Source of the DNA: Flavobacterium sp. LC2016-13
GTDB lineage: Bacteria; Bacteroidota; Bacteroidia; Flavobacteriales; Flavobacteriaceae
Direction of reading: 5' to 3'
DNA: 64,000 bases
Assembly: GCF_009707955.1 (NCBI RefSeq)
Contig: NZ_WMDQ01000003.1
Coordinates: 1 to 64,000 of the forward strand
This document shows, one piece after another, positions 26,083-34,798 of the stretch. The translations under genes and the position numbers were made by a program. The notes beneath the pieces are model-generated. The model did not search any database and had not been told where the DNA came from. It was given only the letters and a program-made list of their open reading frames with translations. Position 1 is the stretch's first letter. The number at the start of each line of letters is the position of its first letter.

Positions 26083-26718
26083 TTACTCTAAAGTCAAAGT
26101 ACCAAAAGAGCTGGCAATATGAAAATTAGGTGTTTCGGTATTCGGATTTATCCATGTAATCCAGGTTGGCTCAAATAAATTATTTTCCTGTTTTTTGTAT
26201 TTTGCCCTGTAAAATCCGGTTTCTATAATGTTGTCTTTAATTAAGTGGAAGTTTTTTAAAGACTGAATACTGATTGCTATTTCGACAACAAAATAATCTT
26301 CTTTGATATTTGATTTTACACTAATATCATTTTCAGGCCAATTCCAGTCATAATCGAATTTTTTGTTGGGATATGCAATGAAATCCATTATTCTTGGTGT
26401 TGGATCAATTTCTAAACAATAATACGGATTTAAAGCTTCGTCTGTCCTGAAAAAAATCTCTACTCTGTCAGACTCTGCAATGCTATCAACAGAATCATCT
26501 TTTCTGTCAATATGAATATTGGTATCATAAACTTTATACGAAAAATAGATGTATTCAGTATCCCATAAAGCCCTTAATTCAATTTTTTCGGGTTCTAAAT
26601 CATCCCAAGGAGAAATAAAATCGGTTAATGTTTCGGCATTATTCCAAAGAGAATTATTCCCTAAACCATTTATTTGTAATGCGTTTTTTTCTATACGGTT
26701 TACATTGTAATTTTTCAT
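26083..26718 (-). CDS. CBM9-like carbohydrate-binding protein without signal peptide
   Basis: A 211-aa protein spanning one CBM9/DOMON-like beta-sandwich: LRALWDTEYIYFSYKVYDTNI, SDRVEIFFRTDE and YFVVEIAISIQSL are the conserved strands. Family members are usually modules of secreted xylanases or reductases. Here it stands alone and no export signal is seen with the ATG at 26718; the 10 upstream codons do not supply one. It could bind sugar in the cytoplasm or be exported by an unrecognised route. It follows the beta-helix gene by 78 bp, with a strong terminator between. Confidence 0.75.
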   Translation of the reverse strand: MKNYNVNRIEKNALQINGLGNNSLWNNAETLTDFISPWDDLEPEKIELRALWDTEYIYFSYKVYDTNIHIDRKDDSVDSIAESDRVEIFFRTDEALNPYYCLEIDPTPRIMDFIAYPNKKFDYDWNWPENDISVKSNIKEDYFVVEIAISIQSLKNFHLIKDNIIETGFYRAKYKKQENNLFEPTWITWINPNTETPNFHIASSFGTLTLE

Positions 26719-26752
26719 TCTAAAAAGGTACGTAATTTTAAAAAACAAAAAA

Positions 26753-26785
26753 AGGGAGCAAAAGATAAAATCTCTTTTGTTCCCT
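26753..26785 (-). terminator. Terminator of the beta-helix gene
   Basis: AGGGAGCAAAAGA (26753-26765) and TCTTTTGTTCCCT (26773-26785) form a 13-bp stem with one G-U pair. On the minus strand it is followed by a T-run. It begins 12 bp beyond the stop of the beta-helix gene. Confidence 0.85.
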
Positions 26786-26796
26786 AAAAATTAATA

Positions 26797-28656
26797 TTAT
26801 TTCAGGTATATTTTATTGTTACTGATTTCGTTATCAGCATTAATTTGAATAATAACCATTTGTGATTTTTTTAAGGCAGAAACATTAATTGTCGCTGAAT
26901 TAGCTGTATTATAAACTCCTTTTAAAAGTACACGGCCATTTAAATCTAAAACTGAAATGGTAGCGGACTGAATTTCTTTTCCAAAATTAATATTGATTTC
27001 ATCTGAAGCAGGATTAGGAAAAACAGCAAAGTTTGGGGCAATTTCTTCGGCTACTTCTACTGTAGCAACCTTTTTAGCTGTAGATCCTGTTTGCAGTTCA
27101 GAATTTCCAATATCAATTCGGCCGTTTCTTTTACGGTTATCTCCATCAAAATCAATCGTGCCAGAATAAGTTGCGTTATACGTTGGATCTCCTTTGTCTG
27201 CTGCAAAAGCTCCGGTTGATAATGTAAAATCAAAAATCGAAGCGTTTATAAATCCTGGTAAACCAACAACTGAATTAACATCTTGTCCGGTTGCCGCTGC
27301 AAATGTTGCCTGATTATAAGATCCTGTTGTTGAACTTCCGTTGAAACTTACTCCGGTTAAATCAATAATAAAATCTGTATTTCCTTCTCTGTAAAACAAA
27401 TTATAATTAGATACAAAACTCGAAACGGTATAACCATAAGAAGCTAAAAGTGCTTTTTTACCCGTTGTAGCATACAAAATATTATTTTTGAAGGTAATTC
27501 CCGAACTGTTTTGCAAATGTACTTCACCTCCGTAAATATCTGCAACCGTTCCTACTGCAACACCGCCAATAGTAGTAACGCCATTGATAACGGCTCCGGT
27601 TCTGTTTTTATAAAAAGTATTATTATAGATTTTTGTGTTGCCAACACTTGTTGTATAACCGCTTCCTATAACGCCACCAAAAATAGCTCCGGTTACTACA
27701 TTACTATAAACAGAATTATTGCTGATAATATGTCCCGTTGCAACACCTCCGTTTCCGGTAGCGGTATTTTGCTCTGAACCTACAGCAAGTCCTACTCCAC
27801 AGTTATAAACTTCATTTCTGTCTACTGTACAATTTAGTGCACCATCCAGATAAATACCGGCACTATTGGCAACAGCGCTCATACAATCATAAACTTCGTT
27901 TGCAGAGATGATTCCGTTTCTTGCCTGGTTATTGCTCGTAGCTCCGGTTGAAGTATAATTTCCGGCTGCCACAATTCCGATGTTAGCGATATCAAATACT
28001 GTGTTTCTTGAAACCGAAAAACCATTTACGTTTCCGGTAATCGTTACGGCTTCTCCCCAACCTGTGGCGCAATTGTTTACGATATTGTCTTCAATTTTAA
28101 CATTTGTAATTGCGTAAGTACCATTACCTGCATCCACTTTTATAGCGTTGGCTACAATTCCACTGTTGGCAGGAATAGAAGCAAGATCATTACTAATCCA
28201 TCCAATGTTTTTAACAACAGAATTTTTGATGGTAATGTTGTTTAAATTAGCTGTTGCTCCGGAATTAGCCAGAATCCAGATTCCTTTACTTCCGTTTCCA
28301 ATTTTGTTAGCAATAGTCAATCCATCAATAGTTACATTGCTGGTGTTTACAATTCCTAAAACATAAGTATCTGTGCTTGTCCAGCCAGAAGCGTTGATAA
28401 CTACCGCAGCTGAACCACTTTTTTGAATGGTTAAAGGTTTACCAACAAAAATAGGACCTGTAACCGGGTAAGTTCCTGATAAAACCAATACTGTTCCGCC
28501 TGACGGAGCTACCTGAACTCCTTTTGTAATGGTTTTAAATGGTAAGGCAGCTGTACCGGTTCCTGTAGTATCATTTCCGGTTGTCGAGACATAAGTCTGC
28601 GCAAAACCCTGCACAAAACACAATAGAGTAATAAATGTAATTTTCTTGATTTTCAT
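26797..28656 (-). CDS. Secreted right-handed beta-helix protein with T9SS sorting domain
   Basis: A 619-aa protein with signal MKIKKITFITLLCFVQGFAQ. A DUF1565-like opening (YVSTTGNDTTGTGTAALPFKTI) leads into many PbH1 beta-helix rungs with regular N-rich turns (about 90-460: NVTIDGLTIAN, NSVVKNIGW, NCTVDRNEVYNCG). The C-terminal 75 residues (FAVFPNPASDEINI...NNKIYLK) are a type IX sorting domain, so it is exported across the outer membrane and attached or released. The fold is that of polysaccharide lyases and some glycosidases; no catalytic set is recognised. Operators of the LacI type upstream place it in the amino-sugar regulon. Confidence 0.88.
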   Translation of the reverse strand: MKIKKITFITLLCFVQGFAQTYVSTTGNDTTGTGTAALPFKTITKGVQVAPSGGTVLVLSGTYPVTGPIFVGKPLTIQKSGSAAVVINASGWTSTDTYVLGIVNTSNVTIDGLTIANKIGNGSKGIWILANSGATANLNNITIKNSVVKNIGWISNDLASIPANSGIVANAIKVDAGNGTYAITNVKIEDNIVNNCATGWGEAVTITGNVNGFSVSRNTVFDIANIGIVAAGNYTSTGATSNNQARNGIISANEVYDCMSAVANSAGIYLDGALNCTVDRNEVYNCGVGLAVGSEQNTATGNGGVATGHIISNNSVYSNVVTGAIFGGVIGSGYTTSVGNTKIYNNTFYKNRTGAVINGVTTIGGVAVGTVADIYGGEVHLQNSSGITFKNNILYATTGKKALLASYGYTVSSFVSNYNLFYREGNTDFIIDLTGVSFNGSSTTGSYNQATFAAATGQDVNSVVGLPGFINASIFDFTLSTGAFAADKGDPTYNATYSGTIDFDGDNRKRNGRIDIGNSELQTGSTAKKVATVEVAEEIAPNFAVFPNPASDEININFGKEIQSATISVLDLNGRVLLKGVYNTANSATINVSALKKSQMVIIQINADNEISNNKIYLK

Positions 28657-28897
28657 AATTTGATATTTTGGGATTAACAATTAAAAAAAACTATAATTAA
28701 ATATTGCAATATTTCTACAGTAAAAAACAAGCTTAATCCTTTTTTTAGCTTAAAAATCAAATAATTACATTTAATATTAAAAGTGAATTATTGATTTATA
28801 AAAACTTTTTCAGAACAAATAATAAGGAAATAAAGTAGCTTATTTCAGACGAATGTAAAAAATGTAATTTAATTAACAAGGTGAAAATCAAAAAAAA
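28657..28897. other. AT-rich upstream region of beta-helix gene
   Basis: About 240 bp without a gene, between the ATG of the beta-helix protein and the nearest operator. No convincing TAnnTTTG box was found on the minus strand. Confidence 0.4.
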
Positions 28898-28998
28898 TGT
28901 GTTCGAACACAAAAATATGCGAAAAACAGATAAAAAGTAATATTTTACTTATGATAAATTTGCTGTATTTTTCAAAACATGTAATGTGCTAGAACACA
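28898..28998. promoter_or_regulatory. Perfect LacI-type operator plus a second site
   Basis: TGTGTTCGAACACA (28898-28911) is a perfect 14-bp palindrome and the best copy in the window. TGTGCTAGAACACA (28985-28998) matches it at 12 of 14, with centres 87 bp apart, unlike the 21-23 bp spacing elsewhere; this could suit DNA looping. They lie 242 and 329 bp upstream of the beta-helix start. Confidence 0.75.
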
Positions 28999-29100
28999 TT
29001 TAAGAAAAAAGCTATAAATATAAAATTGCTGTAATTTTTCAAAACTAAAAAAATACTACAGTAGTAAAGAAAATTGAATATTATTATTTTGTATAAAAAA

Positions 29101-29132
29101 TAGCTCCCTGATTAAAAAAAATCAGGGAGCTA
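29101..29132 (-). terminator. Terminator of the LLM oxidoreductase gene
   Basis: TAGCTCCCTGAT (29101-29112) pairs with ATCAGGGAGCTA (29121-29132), a perfect 12-bp stem with an 8-base A-rich loop. On the minus strand it is followed by a T-run. It lies 22 bp past the gene stop. Confidence 0.9.
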
Positions 29133-29154
29133 TTTGTGTTTGTTTTGAAAAAAT

Positions 29155-30177
29155 TTAACGCCAACCCAATTCTGGAGCAATATATTTTAATATAGCCGAC
29201 AGTATATGTACGTTGTAGTCAACGCCCAATGTGTTGGGTATTGTTAACAGTAATGTATCTGCTTCCTGAATAGCTTCATCCTGGGCTAACTCTGCGATGA
29301 GTTTTTCCGGTTCAGCAGCATAACTTTTTCCAAAGATTGCCCGTTTATCACTTTCTATATTACCAAAGCTATCAGAACCTTTACCCTGATCTCCAAAATA
29401 ATATCTGTCCTGATCATTGACCAGTGCAAAAATTGAACGACTTACTGAAACTCGTGGCTCGTGCTTATGTCCTGCTTTTTTCCAGGCCTCTTTATACAAC
29501 CTGATTTGTTCTGCTTGTTGAATATGGAAAGGTTTTCCATTCTCATCATATTTTAGCGTAGAACTTTGCAGGTGCATCCCGTTTTCGGCCGCCCAAATAG
29601 CAGTAGCGTTAGATGCAGCTCCCCACCAAATCCTGTCTCGTAATCCTTCAGAATGTGGCTCCAGGCGCAATAAACCCGGTGGATTTGGAAACATTGGATA
29701 TGGATTTGGCTCTGCAAATCCCACACCGCTAAGTTTGTCCAAAAATTCCAAAGCTTTTTTGCGTCCCATATCGGCATCAGTTTCTCCTTCTTCAGGTTCA
29801 TATCCAAAAGAGCGCCAACCGTCAATCACTTGTTCAGGCGATCCTCTGCTGATTCCCAATTGCAAACGTCCTTCTGAAATTATATCAGCTGCACCGGCAT
29901 CTTCAACCATATAGAGTGGGTTTTCATACCGCATATCTATAACTCCGGTCCCAATTTCTATTTTGCTTGTTTTTGCACCAATAGCAGAAAGTAAAGGAAA
30001 AGGCGATGCCAACTGTCGTGCAAAATGATGTACTCGAAAATAAGCGCCATCTAAACCGATTTCTTCTGCAGCTACGGCCAAATCTATAGACTGAAGCAAT
30101 GTATCGCTTGCCGTACGAGCTTTATAGGAAGGATGATCGGCCCAGTGCCCAAACGATAAAAACCCTATTTTCTTCAT
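29155..30177 (-). CDS. LLM-class flavin-dependent oxidoreductase
   Basis: A 340-aa luciferase-like monooxygenase. The TIM-barrel pattern is clear: MKKIGFLSFGHW at strand 1, LAVAAEEIGLDGAYFRVHHFARQL, then IEIGTGVIDMRYENPLYMVEDAGAADIISEGRLQLGISRGSPEQ, the FMN-pocket region. It would oxidise a substrate with FMNH2/O2 supplied by a reductase; the substrate is unknown. The long insert around residues 120-180 is usual for this subfamily. ATG 30177 is preferred to one three codons upstream. It is monocistronic, with its own promoter box and terminator. Confidence 0.9.
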   Translation of the reverse strand: MKKIGFLSFGHWADHPSYKARTASDTLLQSIDLAVAAEEIGLDGAYFRVHHFARQLASPFPLLSAIGAKTSKIEIGTGVIDMRYENPLYMVEDAGAADIISEGRLQLGISRGSPEQVIDGWRSFGYEPEEGETDADMGRKKALEFLDKLSGVGFAEPNPYPMFPNPPGLLRLEPHSEGLRDRIWWGAASNATAIWAAENGMHLQSSTLKYDENGKPFHIQQAEQIRLYKEAWKKAGHKHEPRVSVSRSIFALVNDQDRYYFGDQGKGSDSFGNIESDKRAIFGKSYAAEPEKLIAELAQDEAIQEADTLLLTIPNTLGVDYNVHILSAILKYIAPELGWR

Positions 30178-30204
30178 AGATAGCATTATTATTATTTACA
30201 ATTT

Positions 30205-30249
30205 CAAATATACGCATCATTATCGAGTGCGTCTACACCCTTTTGTAGA
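30205..30249 (-). promoter_or_regulatory. Promoter -7 box and inverted repeat upstream of LLM gene
   Basis: On the minus strand TATATTTG (30212-30205) matches TAnnTTTG exactly and lies 28 bp from the ATG. Twenty bases further upstream TCTACA-N6-TGTAGA (30232-30249) is a perfect inverted repeat where the -33 box would be, with no TTG visible. This suggests a regulated promoter with an operator in place of a strong -33. Confidence 0.5.
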
Positions 30250-30358
30250 AAGTGTTTCTTATCAAAAGTGATAATTCAATAATAATTAAGAAAAATTGTA
30301 TAAAATTTCCTGATGCAAAAATTATAAATTTAATATTCATTAACCAAAACCAACTTAT

Positions 30359-30532
30359 ATGACATTTCAAGACTACTTTTATACCAACGGAGAATCTACA
30401 ACTACTTCAACATCTTACGAAGAGCAACTGCTTTTAAATTATGAAGATTATCTTGATGGTAATTTTAAAACTCCATTAACAGCTAATAATCATTATATGT
30501 TAGAACTTCGAGATGAATATCCTGAAGCATAA
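30359..30532 (+). CDS. Small acidic protein of 57 aa, unknown
   Basis: ATG 30359 opens 57 codons ending in TAA at 30530-30532. The peptide starts MTFQDYFYTNGESTTTSTSY and is Tyr- and Glu-rich, with no signal peptide or membrane helix. Codon use is that of its neighbours. It is the only frame in this 400-bp interval and it converges on ppk1. I do not recognise a family. The composition and codon use favour a real gene, but the support is weak. Confidence 0.55.
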   Translation: MTFQDYFYTNGESTTTSTSYEEQLLLNYEDYLDGNFKTPLTANNHYMLELRDEYPEA

Positions 30533-30581
30533 TCAGATTAAGGAGGAAAATGAAATTTTAGTATTGAAACGTTTATTCGAT

Positions 30582-32609
30582 TTACATCTCTAGATTTTTA
30601 TTTTCCTCTGCTATCCAGTTATAAATTTCTGTTTGAGAACGTCTTGATGCATCATTACCAATTGCATACAATTCATTTAATCCTTCAGAATTAATAACTC
30701 TTCTTTTTGTATTATCGTCTAACTGGAGTTCTATAATTTTATTTATTTCTGCAATAAGTTTTTCATCTGATATTGGAAAAGCAACTTCTACTCTTCTATT
30801 TAAGTTTCTATTCAGCATATCTGCAGAGGACAGATATATTTTTTGATCGCCATTGTTAGCAAATTTGTATATCCTTGAATGTTCTAAAAACATATCTACA
30901 ATACGGTAGATTTCGATATTTTCTGATACATTTTTAATTCCCGGCAATAAAGTACAAATTCCACGTACGATCATTATCACATCAACACCGGCTTTGCTTG
31001 CTTCAATAAGCTTATCAATAATATCCTTTTCGTCAACTCCATTTACTTTTAAAAAGATATAAGCTTGCTTGCCCTCTTTTTTATTTTCTATTTCGTTATC
31101 TATTAATGCTATTAACTTCTCTTTCATATTGAAGCCTGCTGCCAAAATATGTTTTGGTTCTGCTGTTTTTTTCTTGGTTTTTAAAAATGAAAAAACTGTT
31201 TTTAAATCATCTGCGTATTTTTTTTCTGCAGTAAAGAATCCAAAATCAGAATAAATATTTGCCGTACTTTCATTAAAATTTCCCGTTGATAAATAACTAT
31301 AGTTCTTCTTATTTCCGTATTTGTCTTTCATGGTTACCATCGCCACTTTAGCATGAACTTTTAAATTTGGCATACTTTGAATAATCTTTATACCGGCATT
31401 TTTCATTTCACGGGACCAGAATAAATTATTGTATTCATCAAAGCGTGCTTTAACCTCTACAAAAACAGTTACTTTTTTACCATTTTTTGCCGCACTTATC
31501 AATGCATTTGCAATTAACGATTGCGATGAAATACGGTATAAAGTAATTTTTATCTCAAGAACATTTCTGTTAATTGCCGCCTGATTAAAAAATTGCAATA
31601 CATAATAATACGATTGATACGGAAAGTGCAGCAATTGATTTTGCTTGTCAATAATTTCAAAAATTGATTTACTGCTTTCAAAAGGTAAATGTTTGAGACC
31701 AGTATAATTTTCTCCCTGAAGATTTGGTTTTACAGGATTTGGAAAGTTGAATAAATCATAAAAATTATGATGGCTTCCTCCTTTTATCATTTCATCTTTT
31801 TTAAGTCTAAAAGCTTTTTTACATACCAAAATTGTTTCAGCATCCATATTAGAATCATAAAGGAATCTTGTCGATGATCCGCGTTTGCGTTCTTCTATTT
31901 TTGCTTCAATTTTCGCTATCAAATCTCCTGAGTTTTCATCTTCTATCAGATAATTTTCATCCCGATTTAATTTTATAGCATTACAGGAAACCACTTTTCC
32001 GGTTGGAAATATCAAAGGCAAACAATTCTTTATTATGGTATCAATCGAAATAATATAATGCGTATCTCCCAGACTTTGCAATTGTTTATAGCGATCCAGT
32101 TTATCCGAAGGAATATTAAGATAAGCGTAACTAAAGTTACCTGCACTATCTTTTAACTTTACCAAAAAGTATAAACTGCGATTGTTTAAGAAATACGTTT
32201 TAGGTTGATTTACTGAAATGTGTATTACCTGAATATAAGACAAAATGATGCTTTTAAAATAATATTCAATTTCATGTAAATGTTCTTCTATAAGCTCTTG
32301 ATTTTCATAATAGACAATATTATTAGCTGCTAATTCTGGCAGTATTGAATTCTTCCAAATTGCTCCGAATCTATTTTGCTGAAGATTTACTTCTGCTAGG
32401 ATTTTATCCAGTAAGTCTTGATTTTTTTTTGAATTTTTGATCAGCAGTTTTCTGATTTTAACCCTGAAAAATTCGTCCAGATTTGACGAATGAATGGCTA
32501 AAAATTTAATTCTTTCGTATAATGAATTGTTTGAGTCATCAGCTTCATCCAAAATACAATTATTGAAGGAAAGCCAGGATATTTCTGAAGGTATGAGATA
32601 GTTTTGCAC
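30582..32609 (-). CDS. ppk1: Polyphosphate kinase 1
   Basis: A 675-aa enzyme making polyphosphate from ATP at the membrane or in the cytoplasm. PPK1 order is seen: N-terminal helical domain opening ISWLSFNNCILDEAD and SSNLDEFFRVKIRKL, head domain, then two PLD-like catalytic domains. The autophosphorylated His lies in PNLKVHAKVAMV (near 420); a second His is in MFLEHSRIYKFANNG (near 575). VEVKARFDEYNNLFWSREM is the nucleotide-side motif. Length is close to the usual 690. It is monocistronic. The phosphoester-acquisition locus starts 2 kb away on the same strand, so a phosphorus-related neighbourhood is possible. Confidence 0.95.
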   Translation of the reverse strand: MQNYLIPSEISWLSFNNCILDEADDSNNSLYERIKFLAIHSSNLDEFFRVKIRKLLIKNSKKNQDLLDKILAEVNLQQNRFGAIWKNSILPELAANNIVYYENQELIEEHLHEIEYYFKSIILSYIQVIHISVNQPKTYFLNNRSLYFLVKLKDSAGNFSYAYLNIPSDKLDRYKQLQSLGDTHYIISIDTIIKNCLPLIFPTGKVVSCNAIKLNRDENYLIEDENSGDLIAKIEAKIEERKRGSSTRFLYDSNMDAETILVCKKAFRLKKDEMIKGGSHHNFYDLFNFPNPVKPNLQGENYTGLKHLPFESSKSIFEIIDKQNQLLHFPYQSYYYVLQFFNQAAINRNVLEIKITLYRISSQSLIANALISAAKNGKKVTVFVEVKARFDEYNNLFWSREMKNAGIKIIQSMPNLKVHAKVAMVTMKDKYGNKKNYSYLSTGNFNESTANIYSDFGFFTAEKKYADDLKTVFSFLKTKKKTAEPKHILAAGFNMKEKLIALIDNEIENKKEGKQAYIFLKVNGVDEKDIIDKLIEASKAGVDVIMIVRGICTLLPGIKNVSENIEIYRIVDMFLEHSRIYKFANNGDQKIYLSSADMLNRNLNRRVEVAFPISDEKLIAEINKIIELQLDDNTKRRVINSEGLNELYAIGNDASRRSQTEIYNWIAEENKNLEM

Positions 32610-33075
32610 GTTTAATAAGCTTCTGTTACAGGAAAATAAATTGGTTTATACTTTTATTGATCGACTTGTAAATTTGAGAATTAATTATCTTAAAATATAA
32701 ACATACATAGCCAGTTAACCATAATTTAATTTATTGGTAACATATCTTAATCTACATAATATCATTGTTATAACTTATAAATGTATGCTATTATAACTGC
32801 AATGTATGCCTTGTATGCATCACTTTTTTATTGACTCCACAAACAATAAACACTATTAATCCTGTTAACTTTTTGTTAACGGTATTATAATACCGTCAAG
32901 ATAGTACGATTTCTCTTTTAACGTACTTACAAGTAGTAAGAATTATAATTCAAAAATAATACATGATCGACAATTTTTTCAGGAAATAAAGTTTCTGCTG
33001 CTGATTATTTTTTCATCTAATAATTTATCAAAATCATTGAATTTAAATATGTTATAAACCATTAAAACTAGAATT
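32610..33075. other. Gene-free divergent region with an 18-bp palindrome
   Basis: The 466 bp between ppk1 (minus) and the crystallin-domain lipoprotein (plus) hold no credible gene. ACGGTATTATAATACCGT (32879-32896) is a perfect palindrome 180 bp upstream of the plus-strand gene. A cluster of TGTATGC-like words lies at 32780-32820. No clean TTG-TAnnTTTG pair was found. Confidence 0.5.
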
Positions 33076-34377
33076 ATGAAAAAACAGAATCGAAAAAAGG
33101 TGTTAAGTAAAGTCTTAATTATTGTGTTATCTGCAATTACATTCTCATGTGAGGAGGCGACATCAGATCAAACAGAAACTACCGCTGTGGCAAAAGAACA
33201 ACAAAGTTTCAAAAAAATGAGTGTTGCCGTAAGTTCTAATTTGGCCAGAAGATGGGCTCCTATTCATTATAAAGATGTTGATGCGACAGGAACTTATGCC
33301 GAAGGAGGAAAATCTGATTACCTTACCGCTATTAATTATGATAATGACTGGAATGGAGAAAACAACTGGAATAATCTTCCGGCTTATGCCAATTCATTAG
33401 CGGCACATTGTTACTATTCGGTAGTAGAATCGAATACACATTGGTTTATTACTTATGCTTTTTTCTCTCCTCGCGATTGGACAGATAATCCGCTTTTGTA
33501 TTCATTAGATCAGCACGAAAATGATTTAGAAGGTGTATTAATGATTGTAGAAAAAGATGGTTCTACTTATGGTTCGTTAAAAGGAGCTGTTACAGTAAGT
33601 CATTCAGATTTCTTTTCGTACGTACCAACTGGAAGTTCTTTTGTAAGTGGCTTAGAAAGTGTTGACGGAACATTACAAATGAGAGATTATAACGGAGAAA
33701 TGCATCCTATTACTGCACAAGACACTAAAGGTCATAGTCTTAAAGCGTGGCCGCAGCACGATATAGATGGAGATGGAATTATCTACTATCCTTCTGCAAG
33801 CGGTGTGGCACAAATACCAGCTGATAATTATGACACTTATGTGGAGTATAAACTTGTTGATATTTTTGAAAGCGGAGGATTATGGGATCAACGTTTTAAC
33901 ACTCAATTGTTTTCTAGTCCAGCTGGAGGTTTTACAGGAAATGATTTTAAAACTGGGGGTGCAAACGCTCCGTGGGCATGGAATGATGGAAATGATGCTA
34001 TTGTGCAAGGTGGAGAATTTGCAACTGATCCTGCCAAATTAGCTGATAATTATTTTGATGGCGTTGGCAATCTTTCTCGTACGTATACTGATAATAAATA
34101 TAATGCTGCTGCGGGAGGTATTGTAACTCTTTACCAAAATTGCAACTATACGGGTTATGCAATTGCTTTGCCTGCCGGCGATTATACATTGGCTCAGCTA
34201 AAATCGTATGGTATCGTAAATGATGATTTGTCTTCTGTTCGTTTAGAAAACGGATACAAAATTACGATGTATCAGAATGATAATTTTGGTGGTGAATCTG
34301 TCGTAATAACAGGAAATAATAGCTGTCTTGGAGGTTTTAATGATAAAGCAAGTTCTGTGAAGATTACTGCTCTATAA
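33076..34377 (+). CDS. Secreted lipoprotein with C-terminal beta/gamma-crystallin domain
   Basis: A 433-aa protein with lipobox SAITFSCEE (Cys near 25). Residues about 55-330 form an unnamed globular domain: RWAPIHYKDVDA, YYSVVESNTHWFITYAFFSPRDW and HENDLEGVLMIVEKDG. The His-x-x-Asp-x-Glu strip recalls the Vps62/NPP1-like superfamily, but I cannot assign it. Residues about 347-433 contain two Greek-key crystallin motifs (VTLYQNCNYTGYAIALPAGDY and ITMYQNDNFGGESVVI), with N/D-x-S-S calcium-site motifs (DDLSSV, DKASSV). It is probably surface-exposed and calcium-stabilised. Monocistronic, ending at a bidirectional terminator. Confidence 0.8.
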   Translation: MKKQNRKKVLSKVLIIVLSAITFSCEEATSDQTETTAVAKEQQSFKKMSVAVSSNLARRWAPIHYKDVDATGTYAEGGKSDYLTAINYDNDWNGENNWNNLPAYANSLAAHCYYSVVESNTHWFITYAFFSPRDWTDNPLLYSLDQHENDLEGVLMIVEKDGSTYGSLKGAVTVSHSDFFSYVPTGSSFVSGLESVDGTLQMRDYNGEMHPITAQDTKGHSLKAWPQHDIDGDGIIYYPSASGVAQIPADNYDTYVEYKLVDIFESGGLWDQRFNTQLFSSPAGGFTGNDFKTGGANAPWAWNDGNDAIVQGGEFATDPAKLADNYFDGVGNLSRTYTDNKYNAAAGGIVTLYQNCNYTGYAIALPAGDYTLAQLKSYGIVNDDLSSVRLENGYKITMYQNDNFGGESVVITGNNSCLGGFNDKASSVKITAL

Positions 34378-34407
34378 ATTTCCTTGTTTGCATATTCAGT
34401 TAAAATA

Positions 34408-34440
34408 AAAACCTCCAAAATAAAAGATTTTGGAGGTTTT
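34408..34440. terminator. Bidirectional terminator
   Basis: AAAACCTCCAAAAT (34408-34421) pairs with ATTTTGGAGGTTTT (34427-34440), with A/T runs on both sides. It sits between the plus-strand crystallin lipoprotein and the minus-strand 100-aa gene, and its right arm overlaps the latter's stop codon. Confidence 0.88.
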
Positions 34441-34741
34441 AAATCATACTAACTATTTTAAATATGCATTTTTTTTGCAGCTCCGAAATTAATTTTCGAT
34501 TGCTTCTGTTGATAGTACTGCGTACTGTTTTTTTCTTGCCTTCGTATTCTTTAATACATTTTTCAAGTTCATTATATAATAACTGAAATCTCTCATACAA
34601 TCTGTCAAGTTCTGCCATACCCTTTCGGGTTTGTAAATCTTCAGATTCCTCCAATACATCCTGGGCAATCAATGACATATTTTCAAATTTTTCAAAAGCT
34701 GCCGCCAGAATCCGATGTTCTCTGGAATTTATTCCCTGCAT
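34439..34741 (-). CDS. Small helical protein, unknown
   Basis: A 100-aa charged protein, predicted almost wholly helical with a coiled-coil-like middle (MAELDRLYERFQLLYNELEKCIKEY, shown in part) and a basic stretch KKKTVRSTINRSNRKL. No signal peptide. It lies 57 bp after the glycerophosphodiesterase gene on the same strand, so it may be the last gene of the ECF-SusC/D locus. No family is recognised. Confidence 0.65.
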   Translation of the reverse strand: MQGINSREHRILAAAFEKFENMSLIAQDVLEESEDLQTRKGMAELDRLYERFQLLYNELEKCIKEYEGKKKTVRSTINRSNRKLISELQKKCIFKIVSMI

Positions 34742-34798
34742 AATAAGGTATTCGGTAATTAAATTTTAAAAATGATTTTACAAGAAAGTTCTGCTGTA

